The notes: a model not told the origin generated them from the letters alone. Numbered from the stretch's first letter, positions 9,670-20,640 are shown. The stretch is DNA of 64,000 nt from Parvularculales bacterium (GCA_036881865.1 JBAJNM010000003.1:42338-106337); one strand, 5' to 3'. Numbers and translations: made by a program.

Positions 9670-10552
9670 AGTGCAACTCTCGTTTGAGTTTTTTCCGCCC
9701 TCCAGTGAGGCCATGGAGGTGCGCCTTTGGAAAGCGGTTGAAGGCCTTGTGCCTTTAAGCCCTCGCTTTGTGTCTGTTACTTATGGTGCAGGGGGCAATA
9801 TCCGCACCCGCACTCATGAGACGGTCAAACGGATACACAAGGAAACAAGTTTAGCGGTCGCGGCTCATCTTACGTGTGTTGCGGCTAGCAGGGATGAGAT
9901 TGATGCCATCGTGCGAGATTATTGCGATGCGGGTATTTCTCACATTGTCGCCCTGCGCGGTGATATGCCCGATGGCAGTTCTTACAACTCTCATGAGCAG
10001 GGCTATGCCTCAACACCTGAGATGATAATTGGTATCCGCAATCAAGGTGTAAGTGAAATTAGTGTTAGTGCTTATCCTGAAGTTCATCCGGATACATCGT
10101 CTATGGCGGCTGATATTGAACTGCTGCGGCGCAAGGTAGAGGCAGGTGCGGTGCGAGCGATAACTCAGTTTTGTTTTGAGACGGATGATATTTTGCGCTA
10201 CCGCGATAAAGTACGCGCAGCGGGTTTAGAGATACCTATTGTACCAGGTTTACTACCGGTGACCGAATTTAACGGCATGGCTCGCATGGCGAGACGTTGT
10301 GGAGCCAGTGTGCCAGATTGGTTAACCCGTAGATATGAGGGGCTCGAAGATCAGCCAGAGGCTTGCAAGCAAATGGCTGTTTGCATGGCAGTTGAGCAAT
10401 GCCAACGTCTTCTTGAACATGGTATTACAATGCTTCACTTTTATACTCTGAATAGAGCAGAAATCGTGTCTGCTATTTGTCAATCTATTGGTGTGGAGGC
10501 CTCTTCACTGTGTTCTTTGCATGATTTATCAACAGCGAATAGAAATGAATAA
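9662..10552 (+). CDS. metF: 5,10-methylenetetrahydrofolate reductase MetF
   Basis: FAD enzyme that reduces methylene-THF to methyl-THF, the methyl donor for MetH. I choose the ATG at 9662 ([13 protein letters not shown]), which gives 296 residues, the usual length, and places the FEFFPP motif near the N-terminus. A longer in-frame start at 9629 adds unconserved sequence. Other motifs are [16 protein letters not shown] and YPEVHP. The start overlaps the upstream regulator by 8 bp and the stop overlaps metH by one base (TAATG), so the three genes are translationally coupled. Confidence 0.96.
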   Translation: MDEVQLSFEFFPPSSEAMEVRLWKAVEGLVPLSPRFVSVTYGAGGNIRTRTHETVKRIHKETSLAVAAHLTCVAASRDEIDAIVRDYCDAGISHIVALRGDMPDGSSYNSHEQGYASTPEMIIGIRNQGVSEISVSAYPEVHPDTSSMAADIELLRRKVEAGAVRAITQFCFETDDILRYRDKVRAAGLEIPIVPGLLPVTEFNGMARMARRCGASVPDWLTRRYEGLEDQPEACKQMAVCMAVEQCQRLLEHGITMLHFYTLNRAEIVSAICQSIGVEASSLCSLHDLSTANRNE

Positions 10553-13500
10553 TGGCTCAGGATTGTTCCAATGAGGCAAAACGCACTGAAGCGCTAGTAC
10601 AGCGTTTGAATTCACGTATTTTGGTGTTGGATGGAGCGATGGGATCTCTTATTCAGGGACACGGTCTTGAGGAGGGAGATTATCGAGGAACACGGTTTTC
10701 TGATTGGCGCTGTGATCTGAAGGGAAACAATGAATTACTCACCTTAACGCGACCAGATATCATTGAGGGCATTCATCAGACTTATCTTGAAGCGGGTGCG
10801 GATATTGTAGAAACTAATACGTTTTCAGCGACAAGTGTGGCTCAGGCTGATTATGGCACACAGGGTTTTGCGTATGAGTTGAATTATGAGGGGGCGCGTT
10901 TAGCGCGTCAGGCGTGTGATGCTTTTATGGAGCACCACAAAGAGAAGATATGCTTTGTGGCGGGGGCTATGGGTCCGACACCTCGTACGGCATCTTTGTC
11001 GCCGGATGTAAGCGACGCTAGTGCGCGCAATATTACCTATGATGAGTTACGGGTTGCTTATGAGGAGGCTACGCGGGGGCTTTTATCGGGCGGTGCGGAT
11101 TTGTTGTTGGTGGAGACTATTATTGACACGTTGAACGCTAAGGCAGCACTTCATGCAGTTGCGGATGTGTTTAAAGAGATGAGATGGCGCGTACCAGTTA
11201 TTGTGTCGGGCACGATTACTGATAAGTCGGGGCGTACTCTTTCTGGTCAGACGGTAGAGGCGTTTTGGTATTCCATCCGTCATATACGTCCTTTAGCGGT
11301 AGGTTTGAACTGTGCGTTGGGGGCAGAGCAATTACGCCCTTGGCTTGTTGATTTGTCACGGGTGGCAGATGTTCCTGTGAGCATCTATCCCAATGCTGGG
11401 CTACCCAATGCTTTTGGTGAGTATAACCAAACTGCGGATCAAATGGCAGAGCATGTGGGCCAGTTTGCACGTGAAGGGCTCGTTAATTTGGTCGGTGGGT
11501 GTTGTGGGACAACACCCGAGCATATTCGTGCTCTCTGTGGGGCGGTAAAAAATGTTGCCCCACGTTCTGTGCCGGATTTTGTACCCTTATTGCGGCTTTC
11601 AGGGTTAGAGCCGTTTACTCTGACGGGAGATATTCCCTTTGTTAATATAGGGGAGCGCACCAACATGACCGGCTCGGCACGGTTTCGCAAGCTTATTACT
11701 GATGGAGATTATGATGCTGCCCTAGAGGTAGCCCGCCAGCAGGTGGAAAATGGTGCTCAGATCATTGATGTTAATATGGACGAAGGGATGTTGGATTCTG
11801 TTGCAGCTATGACGCGATTTTTGAATCTTGTTGCCGGTGAACCAGATATTGCGCGTGTGCCAGTGATGATTGACTCATCAAGGTGGGAGGTTTTAGAGGC
11901 CGGTCTTAAGTGTGTGCAGGGTAAAGCGATTGTGAACTCTATCAGTCTCAAGGAAGGTGAGAAGGTTTTTCTTGAGCAAGCGGTTCTTGTGTTGCGTTAT
12001 GGGGCGGCAGTGGTTGTGATGGCTTTTGATGAACAAGGGCAAGCGGAAACGCTTGAGCGCAAGATGGAGATTATCTCTCGTGCTTATGGTTTGCTGACGG
12101 AGAAAGTGGGTTTTCCACCGGAAGATATTATTTTTGATCCCAATATATTTGCCGTTGCTACCGGTATTGAAGAACATAATGAGTATGCCAAAGCCTATAT
12201 TGAAGCTGTAGGTCAGATACGCAATAAGATTCCCCATGCTCATGTATCGGGTGGGGTATCTAATTTGTCATTTTCGTTTCGAGGTAATGATGCAATACGG
12301 GAGGCTATGCACACGGTCTTTTTGCATCATGCGATTGCGGCGGGCATGGACATGGGCATCGTCAATGCAGGTCAGCTGGGGCTTTATGGAAACGTTCCAG
12401 ATGATTTACGGGAGCGAATTGAGGACGTGCTGTTTAATCGACGGTCAGATGCCGCCGATCGCTTGCTTGATTTTTCGGAGACGTATGGTGGGTACAGTGC
12501 TAGCAAGCAGGTGCGGGATGTTTCATGGCGTGACAAGTCGGCAGAAGAGAGGCTTATTTATGCTTTGGTCAATGGTATTGGCGAGTTTGTAGAGGAGGAT
12601 GTAGAGGAGGCTCGCAAAGCAGCAGAACGTCCATTGCATGTGATTGAAGGTCCGTTGATGGATGGCATGAATGTTGTGGGCGAGTTGTTCGGTGAGGGAA
12701 AAATGTTTTTACCTCAGGTAGTTAAAAGTGCACGTGTTATGAAGCAGGCGGTTGCAGTTTTGTTGCCTTATATGAAGGAGGAGGAAGGCAAGGGCGAGAA
12801 TCGGCATTTTGCAGGTCGTATCTTGATGGCCACTGTTAAGGGAGACGTACATGATATTGGCAAGAACATTGTTGGGGTTGTCTTGCAGTGTAACAACTAC
12901 GAAGTGATTGATTTAGGGGTGATGACACCTTTGCCGGATATTTTGTCGTCAGCCCGTAAACATGATGTGGATATAATTGGTTTGTCGGGGCTTATAACGC
13001 CAAGTCTGGATGAGATGTGTGCTGTGGCCTCAGAGTTGCAGCGAGAAGGTTTTGATATTCCGTTGCTTATTGGAGGGGCTACGACAAGTTTAGCTCATAC
13101 AGCGGTTAAGATACATCCTTGCTATGGGAGGGGTCAGGCGGTTTATGTGCCTGATGCGAGTCGTGCGGTAGGGGTTGTAGCGAGTCTGTTGTCGCCGGAT
13201 AAACGTGCGGATTATGTAGATACCATCGCTCACGATTATGATGAGTTCGCTACCCGTTATCGTAATGCTCAGGAGGAGGTAGGGCGGTGCGCTCTAGTGG
13301 AGGCACGTGCCAACCGGTTGACGCCCGATTGGGCGGCTTATGTGCCACTACAGCCTTCTTTTGTGGGAGTGCGGCATTTTGATAATTATTCCTTAGAGAA
13401 GCTAGAGCGTTATATTGACTGGCAACCGTTTTTTAGGACATGGGAATTGGTTGGGACGTTTCCGGCTATTTTGGATGATGATATTGTAGGTCCTACGGCG

Positions 13501-14286
13501 ATGCAACTGTATGACGATGCCTGCGTCATGTTGCGGCGGATGATTAGCGAGGGTTGGTTGACAGCACGTGGTGTTATCGGCTTTTGGCCCGCCAATAGTG
13601 TTGGTGATGATATTGAGATTTATGGCGACGAGGAGCGTACGCAGTGTCTTGGTGTTTTTCATACTATAAGGCAACAAATGATGCGTCGTGGTGGTAGGCG
13701 GCCTAATTTGGCTTTGGCAGATTTTGTAGCGCCCAAAGAAACGGGTTTGCGCGATTATATTGGGGGTTTTGCGCTGACAGCCGGTCATGGCGAGGATGAA
13801 GTAGCTCAGCGTTTTGAGCATAATGGTGATGACTATAATTCTATTCTCTCAAAGGCTCTGGCAGATCGTTTGGCGGAAGCTTTTGCTGAATGTATGCACG
13901 AGCAAGTGCGCCGCGAGTTCTGGGGTTATGCTACTGATGAGGTGTTGACTAATGAGCAACTTATTGCTGAGGCCTATCAGGGTATTCGTCCAGCACCAGG
14001 TTATCCGGCGCAGCCGGATCACACGGAAAAACGTCTCTTATTTGATGTGTTGAACGCTGAATATCACACGGGAATTCGTTTAACGGAAAATTTGGCTATG
14101 TGGCCGGGCTCTTCGGTGAGCGGGCTTTATTTCAGTCATCCAGAGAGCGTCTATTTTGGAGTTGGCCGTATAGACCGGGATCAGGTAACGGATTATGCTG
14201 TTCGGAAGGGTATGACGGTAGCCGAAGTGGAGCGTTGGCTTGGGCATATTTTGAGTTATACGCCCAATCAATCAGCTGCAGCCTAG
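10552..14286 (+). CDS. metH: Cobalamin-dependent methionine synthase MetH
   Basis: Transfers the methyl group of methyl-THF to homocysteine through B12. The 1244 residues hold all four modules: homocysteine domain with zinc cysteines in GLNCALG (about 253) and [10 protein letters not shown] (about 317); pterin domain ([16 protein letters not shown], about 363); B12 domain with axial His in [11 protein letters not shown] (about 767); and a C-terminal reactivation domain. Many alphaproteobacteria split this gene in two, but here it is one chain. No cobalamin riboswitch was seen ahead of the operon. Confidence 0.98.
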   Translation: MAQDCSNEAKRTEALVQRLNSRILVLDGAMGSLIQGHGLEEGDYRGTRFSDWRCDLKGNNELLTLTRPDIIEGIHQTYLEAGADIVETNTFSATSVAQADYGTQGFAYELNYEGARLARQACDAFMEHHKEKICFVAGAMGPTPRTASLSPDVSDASARNITYDELRVAYEEATRGLLSGGADLLLVETIIDTLNAKAALHAVADVFKEMRWRVPVIVSGTITDKSGRTLSGQTVEAFWYSIRHIRPLAVGLNCALGAEQLRPWLVDLSRVADVPVSIYPNAGLPNAFGEYNQTADQMAEHVGQFAREGLVNLVGGCCGTTPEHIRALCGAVKNVAPRSVPDFVPLLRLSGLEPFTLTGDIPFVNIGERTNMTGSARFRKLITDGDYDAALEVARQQVENGAQIIDVNMDEGMLDSVAAMTRFLNLVAGEPDIARVPVMIDSSRWEVLEAGLKCVQGKAIVNSISLKEGEKVFLEQAVLVLRYGAAVVVMAFDEQGQAETLERKMEIISRAYGLLTEKVGFPPEDIIFDPNIFAVATGIEEHNEYAKAYIEAVGQIRNKIPHAHVSGGVSNLSFSFRGNDAIREAMHTVFLHHAIAAGMDMGIVNAGQLGLYGNVPDDLRERIEDVLFNRRSDAADRLLDFSETYGGYSASKQVRDVSWRDKSAEERLIYALVNGIGEFVEEDVEEARKAAERPLHVIEGPLMDGMNVVGELFGEGKMFLPQVVKSARVMKQAVAVLLPYMKEEEGKGENRHFAGRILMATVKGDVHDIGKNIVGVVLQCNNYEVIDLGVMTPLPDILSSARKHDVDIIGLSGLITPSLDEMCAVASELQREGFDIPLLIGGATTSLAHTAVKIHPCYGRGQAVYVPDASRAVGVVASLLSPDKRADYVDTIAHDYDEFATRYRNAQEEVGRCALVEARANRLTPDWAAYVPLQPSFVGVRHFDNYSLEKLERYIDWQPFFRTWELVGTFPAILDDDIVGPTAMQLYDDACVMLRRMISEGWLTARGVIGFWPANSVGDDIEIYGDEERTQCLGVFHTIRQQMMRRGGRRPNLALADFVAPKETGLRDYIGGFALTAGHGEDEVAQRFEHNGDDYNSILSKALADRLAEAFAECMHEQVRREFWGYATDEVLTNEQLIAEAYQGIRPAPGYPAQPDHTEKRLLFDVLNAEYHTGIRLTENLAMWPGSSVSGLYFSHPESVYFGVGRIDRDQVTDYAVRKGMTVAEVERWLGHILSYTPNQSAAA

Positions 14287-14342
14287 TTTGGTTAGCGATA
14301 GGCATTCACGGGGGGGATTGAAGGAAAATCAGTATTAGTGAT

Positions 14343-14372
14343 AAGTTCAAGAGCCTCACGTGCCTTGAACTT
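14343..14372 (+). terminator. Inverted repeat downstream of metH
   Basis: AAGTTCAAG and CTTGAACTT form a perfect 9-bp stem around a 12-nt loop, 57 bp after the metH stop. Only a TTTA follows, so it is a weak intrinsic terminator or an mRNA 3'-end stabiliser. Confidence 0.45.
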
Positions 14373-14433
14373 TAATGGGCCAGTTTTTATCATAGATAGA
14401 GCGGATACCCATTTGCGCTGGATAGATTTTACT

Positions 14434-14459
14434 TAACTTGGTTTTTTTACGCCAAGTTA
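14434..14459. repeat. Second inverted repeat in the metH-djlA spacer
   Basis: TAACTTGG and CCAAGTTA form a perfect 8-bp stem around a 10-nt T-rich loop. There is no trailing T-run on the plus strand. The rest of the 344-bp spacer (14287-14630) shows no gene or other recognisable signal. Confidence 0.4.
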
Positions 14460-14630
14460 TTGTGGTTTTTAGTGAAAACCCTTTCAATCTTTTCTGTGTC
14501 TTGCTCTGTCCATGGCCCGCCATGATGCAGTTTCTGTATCAGTCTCCTTAAATCTTGCAAATCTGATGTATTCTTTATCACTACCATAAAGTAAAGGAAG
14601 TGTGATAGAGAATTATATCTCTATATGTGA

Positions 14631-15226
14631 TTGGTTACACAACACCAGATCGTGATCGGATTATTTTTTACTATCGCTCTGATTTTCTCTGTGCACAAAG
14701 ATGGCTCGGGCAGATGGAACAGTAAGTGATAATGAAATCTGTGCCTTTCATGATGTATTGCGGGTGCCTCCTGAACAAGAAAAACGAGTGGAGCAGTTTT
14801 GGTATTTAGCACAGCAAGGTGTTGTAGGATATGAAGCCTATGCGAGTCAGATTATGCGTTTCTATAGTGATAAGATTGGCATTTTGGAGGATGTTCTTGC
14901 GGGACTTTTTCATGTTGCGTTGGCAGATGGTAGCGGGATTGACTCCCATGAAGAAGTTTTTTTGGTAAGAGTTTCTGAGGTTTTTGGTTTCTCTCATGCT
15001 GAGTTTCAGCGTATCTATGCGAGCCATATGGGGTTGGTGGAGGAAAGCCTTTATCTTGTTTTGGAGTTAGAGTCAGGAACTAGCCTTGAGTCTGTGCGTG
15101 AGGCGTGGCGGCATTTGGTGAGGGAAAATCACCCTGACCGCTTGGATAGCCCGAGGCGTGTCAGAGGAGTTGTTTCAACAAGCCCTAATCCTCTTGACTA
15201 TCAAATACTCTGAGTTATCAAAGTGA
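14631..15226 (+). pseudogene. DjlA-like TerB/DnaJ co-chaperone remnant with two frameshifts
   Basis: Three frame segments together read as a DjlA-type protein. The first (TTG at 14631) gives a membrane-like FFTIALIFSVHK. The second (from 14701) begins MARADGTVSDNEI, continues through a TerB-like helical domain and LADGSGIDSHEE, and reaches the J-domain HPD motif (VRENHPDRL). The third (from 15146) gives IARGVSEELFQQAL and stops at 15226. Each junction needs removal of one base: an A in CACAAAG near 14697 and a G in TTGGATA near 15145. The glycine-rich N-terminus and the C-terminal AINAAY-type end usual in the family are missing. Almost certainly non-functional unless the bases are misread. 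Confidence 0.75.
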
Positions 15227-15335
15227 TATTATAGCACATAATGCTATCATCTCATGAGCAAAATACTAAACTAAGGTAATTATATACTTTAGTGGAAAAT
15301 GTCATCAGGCATAGTGGAAAGTTTGATACGCCCCG

Positions 15336-15716
15336 TTACTGCATTATTTTACCGGTATTGAGCCTAATTGGAAGCTGGTATGCTTTAGTCCCTTTAAGCA
15401 CTTCCTTTTTCTTTTCATAGTCAAACGGCGTTTTTCCCCGCTGGTCTCTCGCCTGCGGGTTAGCCTCGCGATTCAGTAGCACTTCCACCACCTCCTGGTG
15501 TGTTTATCCTACCCACTGAAAAATGAAGAGGCGTCCAACCAAGAGTAGTTGGGTACCTATATCGGCATTGCTTTTGAGAGTGGACTCAACATCCGCTACC
15601 GTAGCCGTATACCAAAATTCAAAACTCAACAATACATTACCCTGTATCGCTAGAGTTGCAGGCCATACAACCAGCAAAACGGGCCACCCAGTATCGCCGC
15701 TGGCGCTCTGGAGCAA
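15336..15716 (-). pseudogene. Ankyrin-repeat protein remnant with two frameshifts
   Basis: Starting at an ATG at 15716, the first frame encodes a hydrophobic leader and the ankyrin half-repeat ATVADVESTLKSNADI. After a one-base shift near 15545 the next frame reads TLGWTPLHFSVG, a canonical TPLH ankyrin turn. After a second shift near 15508 the third frame reads EVVEVLLNREANPQARDQRG then KTPFDYEKKK and stops at 15336. Together they describe a small secreted ankyrin protein of about 125 residues. It lies downstream of tilS, where many alphaproteobacteria carry ftsH. Confidence 0.7.
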
Positions 15717-15903
15717 GATAACAGAATGATTTTTGCTTTATTTTTACTTCTCTCCCGCCATATTCACAGATGCCTCCACATATTTCAGGATTAAGATCCT
15801 TGAGAAAATTTAACCGACTAAAAAACGTTAGTATTCTGGAGGCCTTACTGGGAATCCGTCCACTAAAGTATGTCGTTCCCCTAATTTTTGTTGGCGGATC
15901 TGG

Positions 15904-17307
15904 TCAAAGTGCACTACAACCCACGTTGTCCAACCCAAGCGGACGGCGTAGCTTAATCTCAAGGGCGGAATCTTTATACTCCTCGCACACCATATCTAAA
16001 CAGGGAGTGGTTAGTACTTTATCTTCCCGCCATAACGCTGGTAAGCTAGATCGCGCAAAAGGGGGAATCTTGAAAAAATGTGGGGATATCCCAACCCTTC
16101 GCACCAACTGCTTAAAACCGTAGGTTCCCAAAGCGCGGATTTCTATAGGGCGTGCACTTATCCCCTGCAATGCCACGTCATAGCGCCCATCCCAAATGCC
16201 ACGTCCATGAGAAGTTAAACGAAGAGGAGGCGCGCGCAATGCCCCTGTAGCCTCTCTTAAGACCAACACCTTGCTATCCCGCCACACAAGACGGCATCCT
16301 GCTAGCGTGCGGCCCTCACCCACAGACGCTGGGTTTTTAACTAGACACTCATGTAGAGATTCAAGCCGTGATAAACGTGGCCTATATCGACTCCCACTTA
16401 CTGTCATCAACAAAATAGCCAAAGCCCTTAAACTGATTTCATCGGGAACATCACTAAAATGAGATGGAGTCAACCATCCATAACCCGCCTCTTCCAAAAT
16501 TACCGCCTTGCGTAAAACATCCTGTGTACTCACCTCAAGGGACTTCCGCGTCCGTGCCATAACCTGCGCTACAGCTGCAAGGCGGGCCGGAGTTAATCCC
16601 TCATCAGCCAGATTCCCCATCAAGGCTCGCATGCGCACACGAGCAAAGCTTGTATCATTATTGGTGGGGTCTTCTCGCCAACTCACCCCCCCCTCTTTCA
16701 AGGTTGCCCGCAACTGAGCACGAGAAATTCCCAACAAGGGTCGCCACAACACAACAGAGTTATTCCTTCCTATACTGCTAGCAGGTGTCATGCGTGCCAT
16801 AGCTGCCAGACCATCCACACCGCTCCCCCGTGCCAAACGTAACAAAACCGTTTCCGCTTGATCCTCCAGATGATGAGCCAACCCCAACACCTCAACCCCT
16901 TCACGGTCACACCATTCCATCATGAGATGGTAACGAGCCTCTCGCGCTTTTGCTTGAATGTTGGAGCGAGGTTTAGAGCCTATCCAGCGCAACACATGGT
17001 GAGGCACTCCCCATTGCTGACACAAAGCCGCTACATGATGGGTATCTGCCTCCGTCCCTTTCCGTAAACCGTGGTTTACCGTGAGTGCTATAAGGTTTGG
17101 TCTTTTATGACTGTCTTGCCACTTCTGTGATTCCCGCCACCGTACTAGCAACAACAACAAAGCCAGCGAATCCGCACCCCCTGATATGGCCACGGCCAAA
17201 TGATCACATGTCGGACATTCATCCATGATGGTATCAAACTGCACCCTGTTCAGGGGTTGGTCATTAAGTAACGTGCTACCTAATCTATCCATTTTTCTAG
17301 TTATCAT
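15904..17307 (-). CDS. tilS: tRNA(Ile)-lysidine synthetase TilS
   Basis: Converts C34 of the CAU-anticodon isoleucine tRNA to lysidine so that it reads AUA; essential in bacteria that use this tRNA. The 467 residues carry the PP-loop ATP-pyrophosphatase motif ISGGADSLAL (about residue 41), GLAHHLEDQAETVLLRL, and the family block WREDPTNND. It is 9 bp downstream of cpoB at the end of the ruv-tol-pal run. A candidate substrate tRNA lies at 6867-6943. The 187 bp downstream, before the ankyrin remnant, hold no recognised gene. Confidence 0.95.
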   Translation of the reverse strand: MITRKMDRLGSTLLNDQPLNRVQFDTIMDECPTCDHLAVAISGGADSLALLLLLVRWRESQKWQDSHKRPNLIALTVNHGLRKGTEADTHHVAALCQQWGVPHHVLRWIGSKPRSNIQAKAREARYHLMMEWCDREGVEVLGLAHHLEDQAETVLLRLARGSGVDGLAAMARMTPASSIGRNNSVVLWRPLLGISRAQLRATLKEGGVSWREDPTNNDTSFARVRMRALMGNLADEGLTPARLAAVAQVMARTRKSLEVSTQDVLRKAVILEEAGYGWLTPSHFSDVPDEISLRALAILLMTVSGSRYRPRLSRLESLHECLVKNPASVGEGRTLAGCRLVWRDSKVLVLREATGALRAPPLRLTSHGRGIWDGRYDVALQGISARPIEIRALGTYGFKQLVRRVGISPHFFKIPPFARSSLPALWREDKVLTTPCLDMVCEEYKDSALEIKLRRPLGLDNVGCSAL

Positions 17308-17316
17308 GTAAGCCCC

Positions 17317-18300
17317 CTAGCACTTGTTTTGGCGACTTTCTAAATTAGCGCGTTGCTGAATGGAAAGATCTGCCTCTGGATATTGAATTTGTAGCCGCTC
17401 AAATGTCTGACAAGCTTCGCTAACTTGTCCTAGACGAGCCAGTGACATGGCACGTTTCAATAAATTATCTGGGGCCTTATTGCCTCTATTGTTGTGCTCA
17501 AATCCGCTTTGAAAATTATCCGCAGCCTTCTGGTAATCCCCTTGAACGTAATAAGTTTCCCCCAGCCAGTAGAAAGCATTCCCGGTCAAATTATCATTGG
17601 GGTATTGTACCAAAAAGGTCTGCAACATTTCTTGAGCACGGTCTACATTGCGTTGCCGTAAAAGTTTTAGGGCCTCTTCATAATCAGTAGTCGGAACACC
17701 CGATAACAAAGCACTTTGGGAAACAAAGCCTAATGCGCGCGGGTCAGTACCAACATCAGAAACGTCCTCCGTCCCCGTCACCAAGTCATCTGAAATCTCT
17801 ACACTCTTCTGGTCACCCTGATATGCAGCTGCGCCTGAGCTAGACACAGTGCTTAGTTGCACTCTTATATCTCGAATGGCCTCTTCCAAATCCTGCAACC
17901 GCAAATCCGTATCATTCTCGCGACGTACCCTATCTGCAGCAGTCAGATTCGCAAGATTACGCAACTCTTCAAGTTGTCCTGTTAGTTCGCGCAGAGCCCT
18001 TTCATACTCCTCAATGCGCGCCACTGTATCCGCCACCACTCGACTCTCCTGAGATATAAAAGAGTCATTCAGCGAAGTGCCTGTTGTTAGCGGTGGCTGT
18101 TGTGTCTGTTGTTGCTGCAAAGATTGAAATTGATCGTCAATCCAGCGCGGTTGTTGTAGCTCTGTTTGGGCTCTAATTTCCACAATTCCTGCTGTATAGC
18201 CCAACCCAGAAAGGAAACATATGAGTACAAACCACCCCCTGATGGTCAATGGGATTTTTACACTCGTAGCCACTCTTTTGATTCTCGCACAAACAACCAT
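17317..18300 (-). CDS. cpoB: Cell division coordinator CpoB (YbgF)
   Basis: Periplasmic TPR protein that links Tol-Pal to peptidoglycan synthesis during constriction. The 327-residue protein has an N-terminal hydrophobic signal segment (about 20-43), a glutamine-rich stretch, a coiled coil of about 50 residues (VARIEEYERALRELTGQLEE) used for trimerisation, and a C-terminal TPR domain beginning near residue 203 (YEEALKLLRQRNVDRAQEML) and including GNAFYWLGETYYVQGDYQKA. It follows pal and precedes tilS, the standard order. Confidence 0.93.
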   Translation of the reverse strand: MVVCARIKRVATSVKIPLTIRGWFVLICFLSGLGYTAGIVEIRAQTELQQPRWIDDQFQSLQQQQTQQPPLTTGTSLNDSFISQESRVVADTVARIEEYERALRELTGQLEELRNLANLTAADRVRRENDTDLRLQDLEEAIRDIRVQLSTVSSSGAAAYQGDQKSVEISDDLVTGTEDVSDVGTDPRALGFVSQSALLSGVPTTDYEEALKLLRQRNVDRAQEMLQTFLVQYPNDNLTGNAFYWLGETYYVQGDYQKAADNFQSGFEHNNRGNKAPDNLLKRAMSLARLGQVSEACQTFERLQIQYPEADLSIQQRANLESRQNKC

Positions 18301-18407
18301 AAATTCTCATACATTGAGAATCGGCATTAGGGGTCACTAACAAAAAGTAAAACGTCTATTCTTTTTCATCAACAACCGATCGTAGCTCAGAGAAAACTGA
18401 ACCCACA

Positions 18408-18947
18408 TCAGTTAACTACCATAACCACCCGACGGTTTTGCTTCCAGCAACGCTCTTGGTTACACAAAGCTACAGGACGCTCTTTACCATACGAAATGGT
18501 ATGCATTCTAGAGGGCGAGATTCCTAGACCCGAAAGATAGGTCTTAACCGAGTTAGCACGCCGCAAACCCAGAGCGATATTATACTCCCGTGTTCCCCTT
18601 TCATCGGCATGACCCTCAAGGGTTACACGAACATTGGGGTTGAGTTTCAACCAGGCCGCTTGACGACCAAGAATGCTACGTGCCGCTTGACTCAAATCAG
18701 AACGGTTCAGCGCAAAAAACACCCTATCGCCTACGTTAGCCCCCAAATCACCTTGACTACTTGGTGCGTGGGATGTTGACTCAACGCCTGTACTCAAACC
18801 CGTGCCATACGTGCTTCCAGTATTTTGTTCTGACTGGTCTTGTTTTTGGCTTGATTGGTCTTGCGGTTTATAGGAAGCACAAGCTGTTGCCAACACAAGA
18901 ACAATCGATAACAAGAAAAGATGTACGCTCGCGCGATTTTGTTTCAT
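18408..18947 (-). CDS. pal: Peptidoglycan-associated lipoprotein Pal
   Basis: Outer-membrane lipoprotein that binds peptidoglycan and TolB, tethering the outer membrane at division. The 179 residues start with a signal peptide ending in lipobox ATAC (Cys near residue 23), a serine/glutamine-rich linker, and an OmpA-like domain with VTLEGHADERGTREYNIALG and SYGKERPVALC. It sits between tolB and cpoB. Confidence 0.96.
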   Translation of the reverse strand: MKQNRASVHLFLLSIVLVLATACASYKPQDQSSQKQDQSEQNTGSTYGTGLSTGVESTSHAPSSQGDLGANVGDRVFFALNRSDLSQAARSILGRQAAWLKLNPNVRVTLEGHADERGTREYNIALGLRRANSVKTYLSGLGISPSRMHTISYGKERPVALCNQERCWKQNRRVVMVVN

Positions 18948-19118
18948 TACAATTGCTCCTACAAATCTCAGGCTCTGCCAGCCGACTTCAGGCAGACATG
19001 CGAGTTCCTGTATAACACGTCTTTATTGCTTCTGCATAGGGCTCCCAGCCCATTATGAAAGTGCATAAGTTGCAACCCTGTCGGGTAGAGGTGAACACCA
19101 CTCACTTACCTCTCTAAT

Positions 19119-19152
19119 TAATGGTCAAAAATTGCTAATGGTCAAAAATTGC
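19119..19152. repeat. Perfect 17-bp tandem duplication in the tolB-pal spacer
   Basis: The unit TAATGGTCAAAAATTGC occurs twice head-to-tail (19119-19135 and 19136-19152) just after the tolB stop. No function is apparent; a recent slippage duplication or paired protein-binding sites are possible. Confidence 0.7.
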
Positions 19153-19169
19153 AGAAATATACCATAAAA

Positions 19170-20534
19170 TCAGGGGGCTGGCGGTGACCATGACGGGTCA
19201 GAGGCAAACGTAGGGGCTGGCAACTGGCGGAGATTTTGTCCGGTCACATCCACCGTCCATAGTTCGGGGCCGCCATTTTCTCCCCGTGTTTCTCTGAAAA
19301 AAATTAATACCCGTCCATTCGGTGACCAACTGGGCCCTTCATTATGATACCCTTTCGCCAATATCCGCTCCCCTGTGCCATCTACCTCCATAACACCAAC
19401 CAGAAACTGCCCTTTAGACCGCTTAGTAAAGGCAATCAAATCTCCCCGTGGTGACCAGACCGGCGTTCCATAACTACCTTCCCCAAAGCTGATACGCCGA
19501 GGGTTTGAGCCATCCACTCCCATCACATAAATTTGCTGGCCTCCTCCGCGGTCTGACTCAAACGCAATGAACTTGCCATCCGGAGACGGAGAGGGGGCAG
19601 TGTTGATAGACCGCCCCGCTGTTAGACGATTCGCCCGCCTAGTTTCCAAATCCATAATATAAATGTCTGAACTACCATCGTCCTCTACACTCATCACAAC
19701 ATGCTCGCCATCAGGCATAAAACGGGGGGCAAACGTCATGCCAGGGAAGTCGCCTACAATTTCTTGGTGTCCGGTTGCAACATCCAATAGATAAACCCGT
19801 GGTCCGTTAGGGCCATAGGCCATGTAAACAAGCTCTTGATCCACTGGACTAAACCGCGGGGTTATCACTAGCAGACGACCATCAGTTAGAGGTTGGGGAT
19901 TAAAGCCATCTTGATCCATAACAGTGAGGATTTTTATCCTGTCATCTTTTGGCCCTGTCTCTGCCACATAGACGATGCGTGTGTCAAAATATCCTGCCTC
20001 GCCGGTAATACGCTGATAAATTTCGTCCGCTACTAGATGTGCCACCCGTCGCCAATTATCCTTCTCGGTCTGATATTGAATGCCTGCGAGTTCTTGACCA
20101 GTGAACACATCCCATAACCGTATTTCAACCCGCATAGTTGATGCTGTTTCACTCACAACGCGCCCTAAGATTAGGGCTTGTACGTTAATTACCCGCCAAT
20201 CGGGAAAACTGGGTCGTAGGTTAATGTTTGGTGAGTTGCCGATAAAAGCGGCAGGGTCAACCTGGCGAAACAAACCTGTTCCCGCTAAATCTGATGATAT
20301 AATTCGAGAGATATCCCGACCTATGCGCTTCTCCGCACCATAATTTGTGGCATTATTTACTACAAAACTTGGAATGGAAAACGTCAAGGGGTTCGTATGT
20401 CCTTCTGTAATATCAACCTCAAGGAGAGCATGAGCCGGTGTTGAGTTACCCACCACCCCGACCATCACTATCATCCCTGCCATCGCTGATAAAAAAACTG
20501 ATACACCGTGCTGGTGCATGCCCCATAAAACCAT
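19170..20534 (-). CDS. tolB: Tol-Pal beta-propeller protein TolB
   Basis: Periplasmic protein that binds Pal and TolA and is needed for outer-membrane constriction. I prefer the ATG at 20534 ([10 protein letters not shown]), with GGAG upstream, because it gives a normal signal peptide ending PAHA; a GTG at 20627 would add 31 residues ahead of it. The N-terminal alpha/beta domain is followed by a six-bladed propeller with repeated WSP-type turns ([58 protein letters not shown]). It lies between tolA and pal. Confidence 0.95.
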   Translation of the reverse strand: MVLWGMHQHGVSVFLSAMAGMIVMVGVVGNSTPAHALLEVDITEGHTNPLTFSIPSFVVNNATNYGAEKRIGRDISRIISSDLAGTGLFRQVDPAAFIGNSPNINLRPSFPDWRVINVQALILGRVVSETASTMRVEIRLWDVFTGQELAGIQYQTEKDNWRRVAHLVADEIYQRITGEAGYFDTRIVYVAETGPKDDRIKILTVMDQDGFNPQPLTDGRLLVITPRFSPVDQELVYMAYGPNGPRVYLLDVATGHQEIVGDFPGMTFAPRFMPDGEHVVMSVEDDGSSDIYIMDLETRRANRLTAGRSINTAPSPSPDGKFIAFESDRGGGQQIYVMGVDGSNPRRISFGEGSYGTPVWSPRGDLIAFTKRSKGQFLVGVMEVDGTGERILAKGYHNEGPSWSPNGRVLIFFRETRGENGGPELWTVDVTGQNLRQLPAPTFASDPSWSPPAP

Positions 20535-20640
20535 TCCCACCCTCTCCGGCAACAGCTTTAACAAATTATCATTGTTATAATCAGCACTATGTATTGTCAC
20601 TGTCTTAATCATCACTCTATTTCTCACTGTTCTTCTCTAC

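Noticed and set aside
13402..13821. 139-codon minus-strand frame inside metH
   Set aside because: Antisense shadow of a conserved domain; low-complexity composition.
15504..15716. 70-codon minus-strand frame as an independent small gene
   Set aside because: It is only the first segment of a frameshifted ankyrin protein whose other segments lie in the next two frames.
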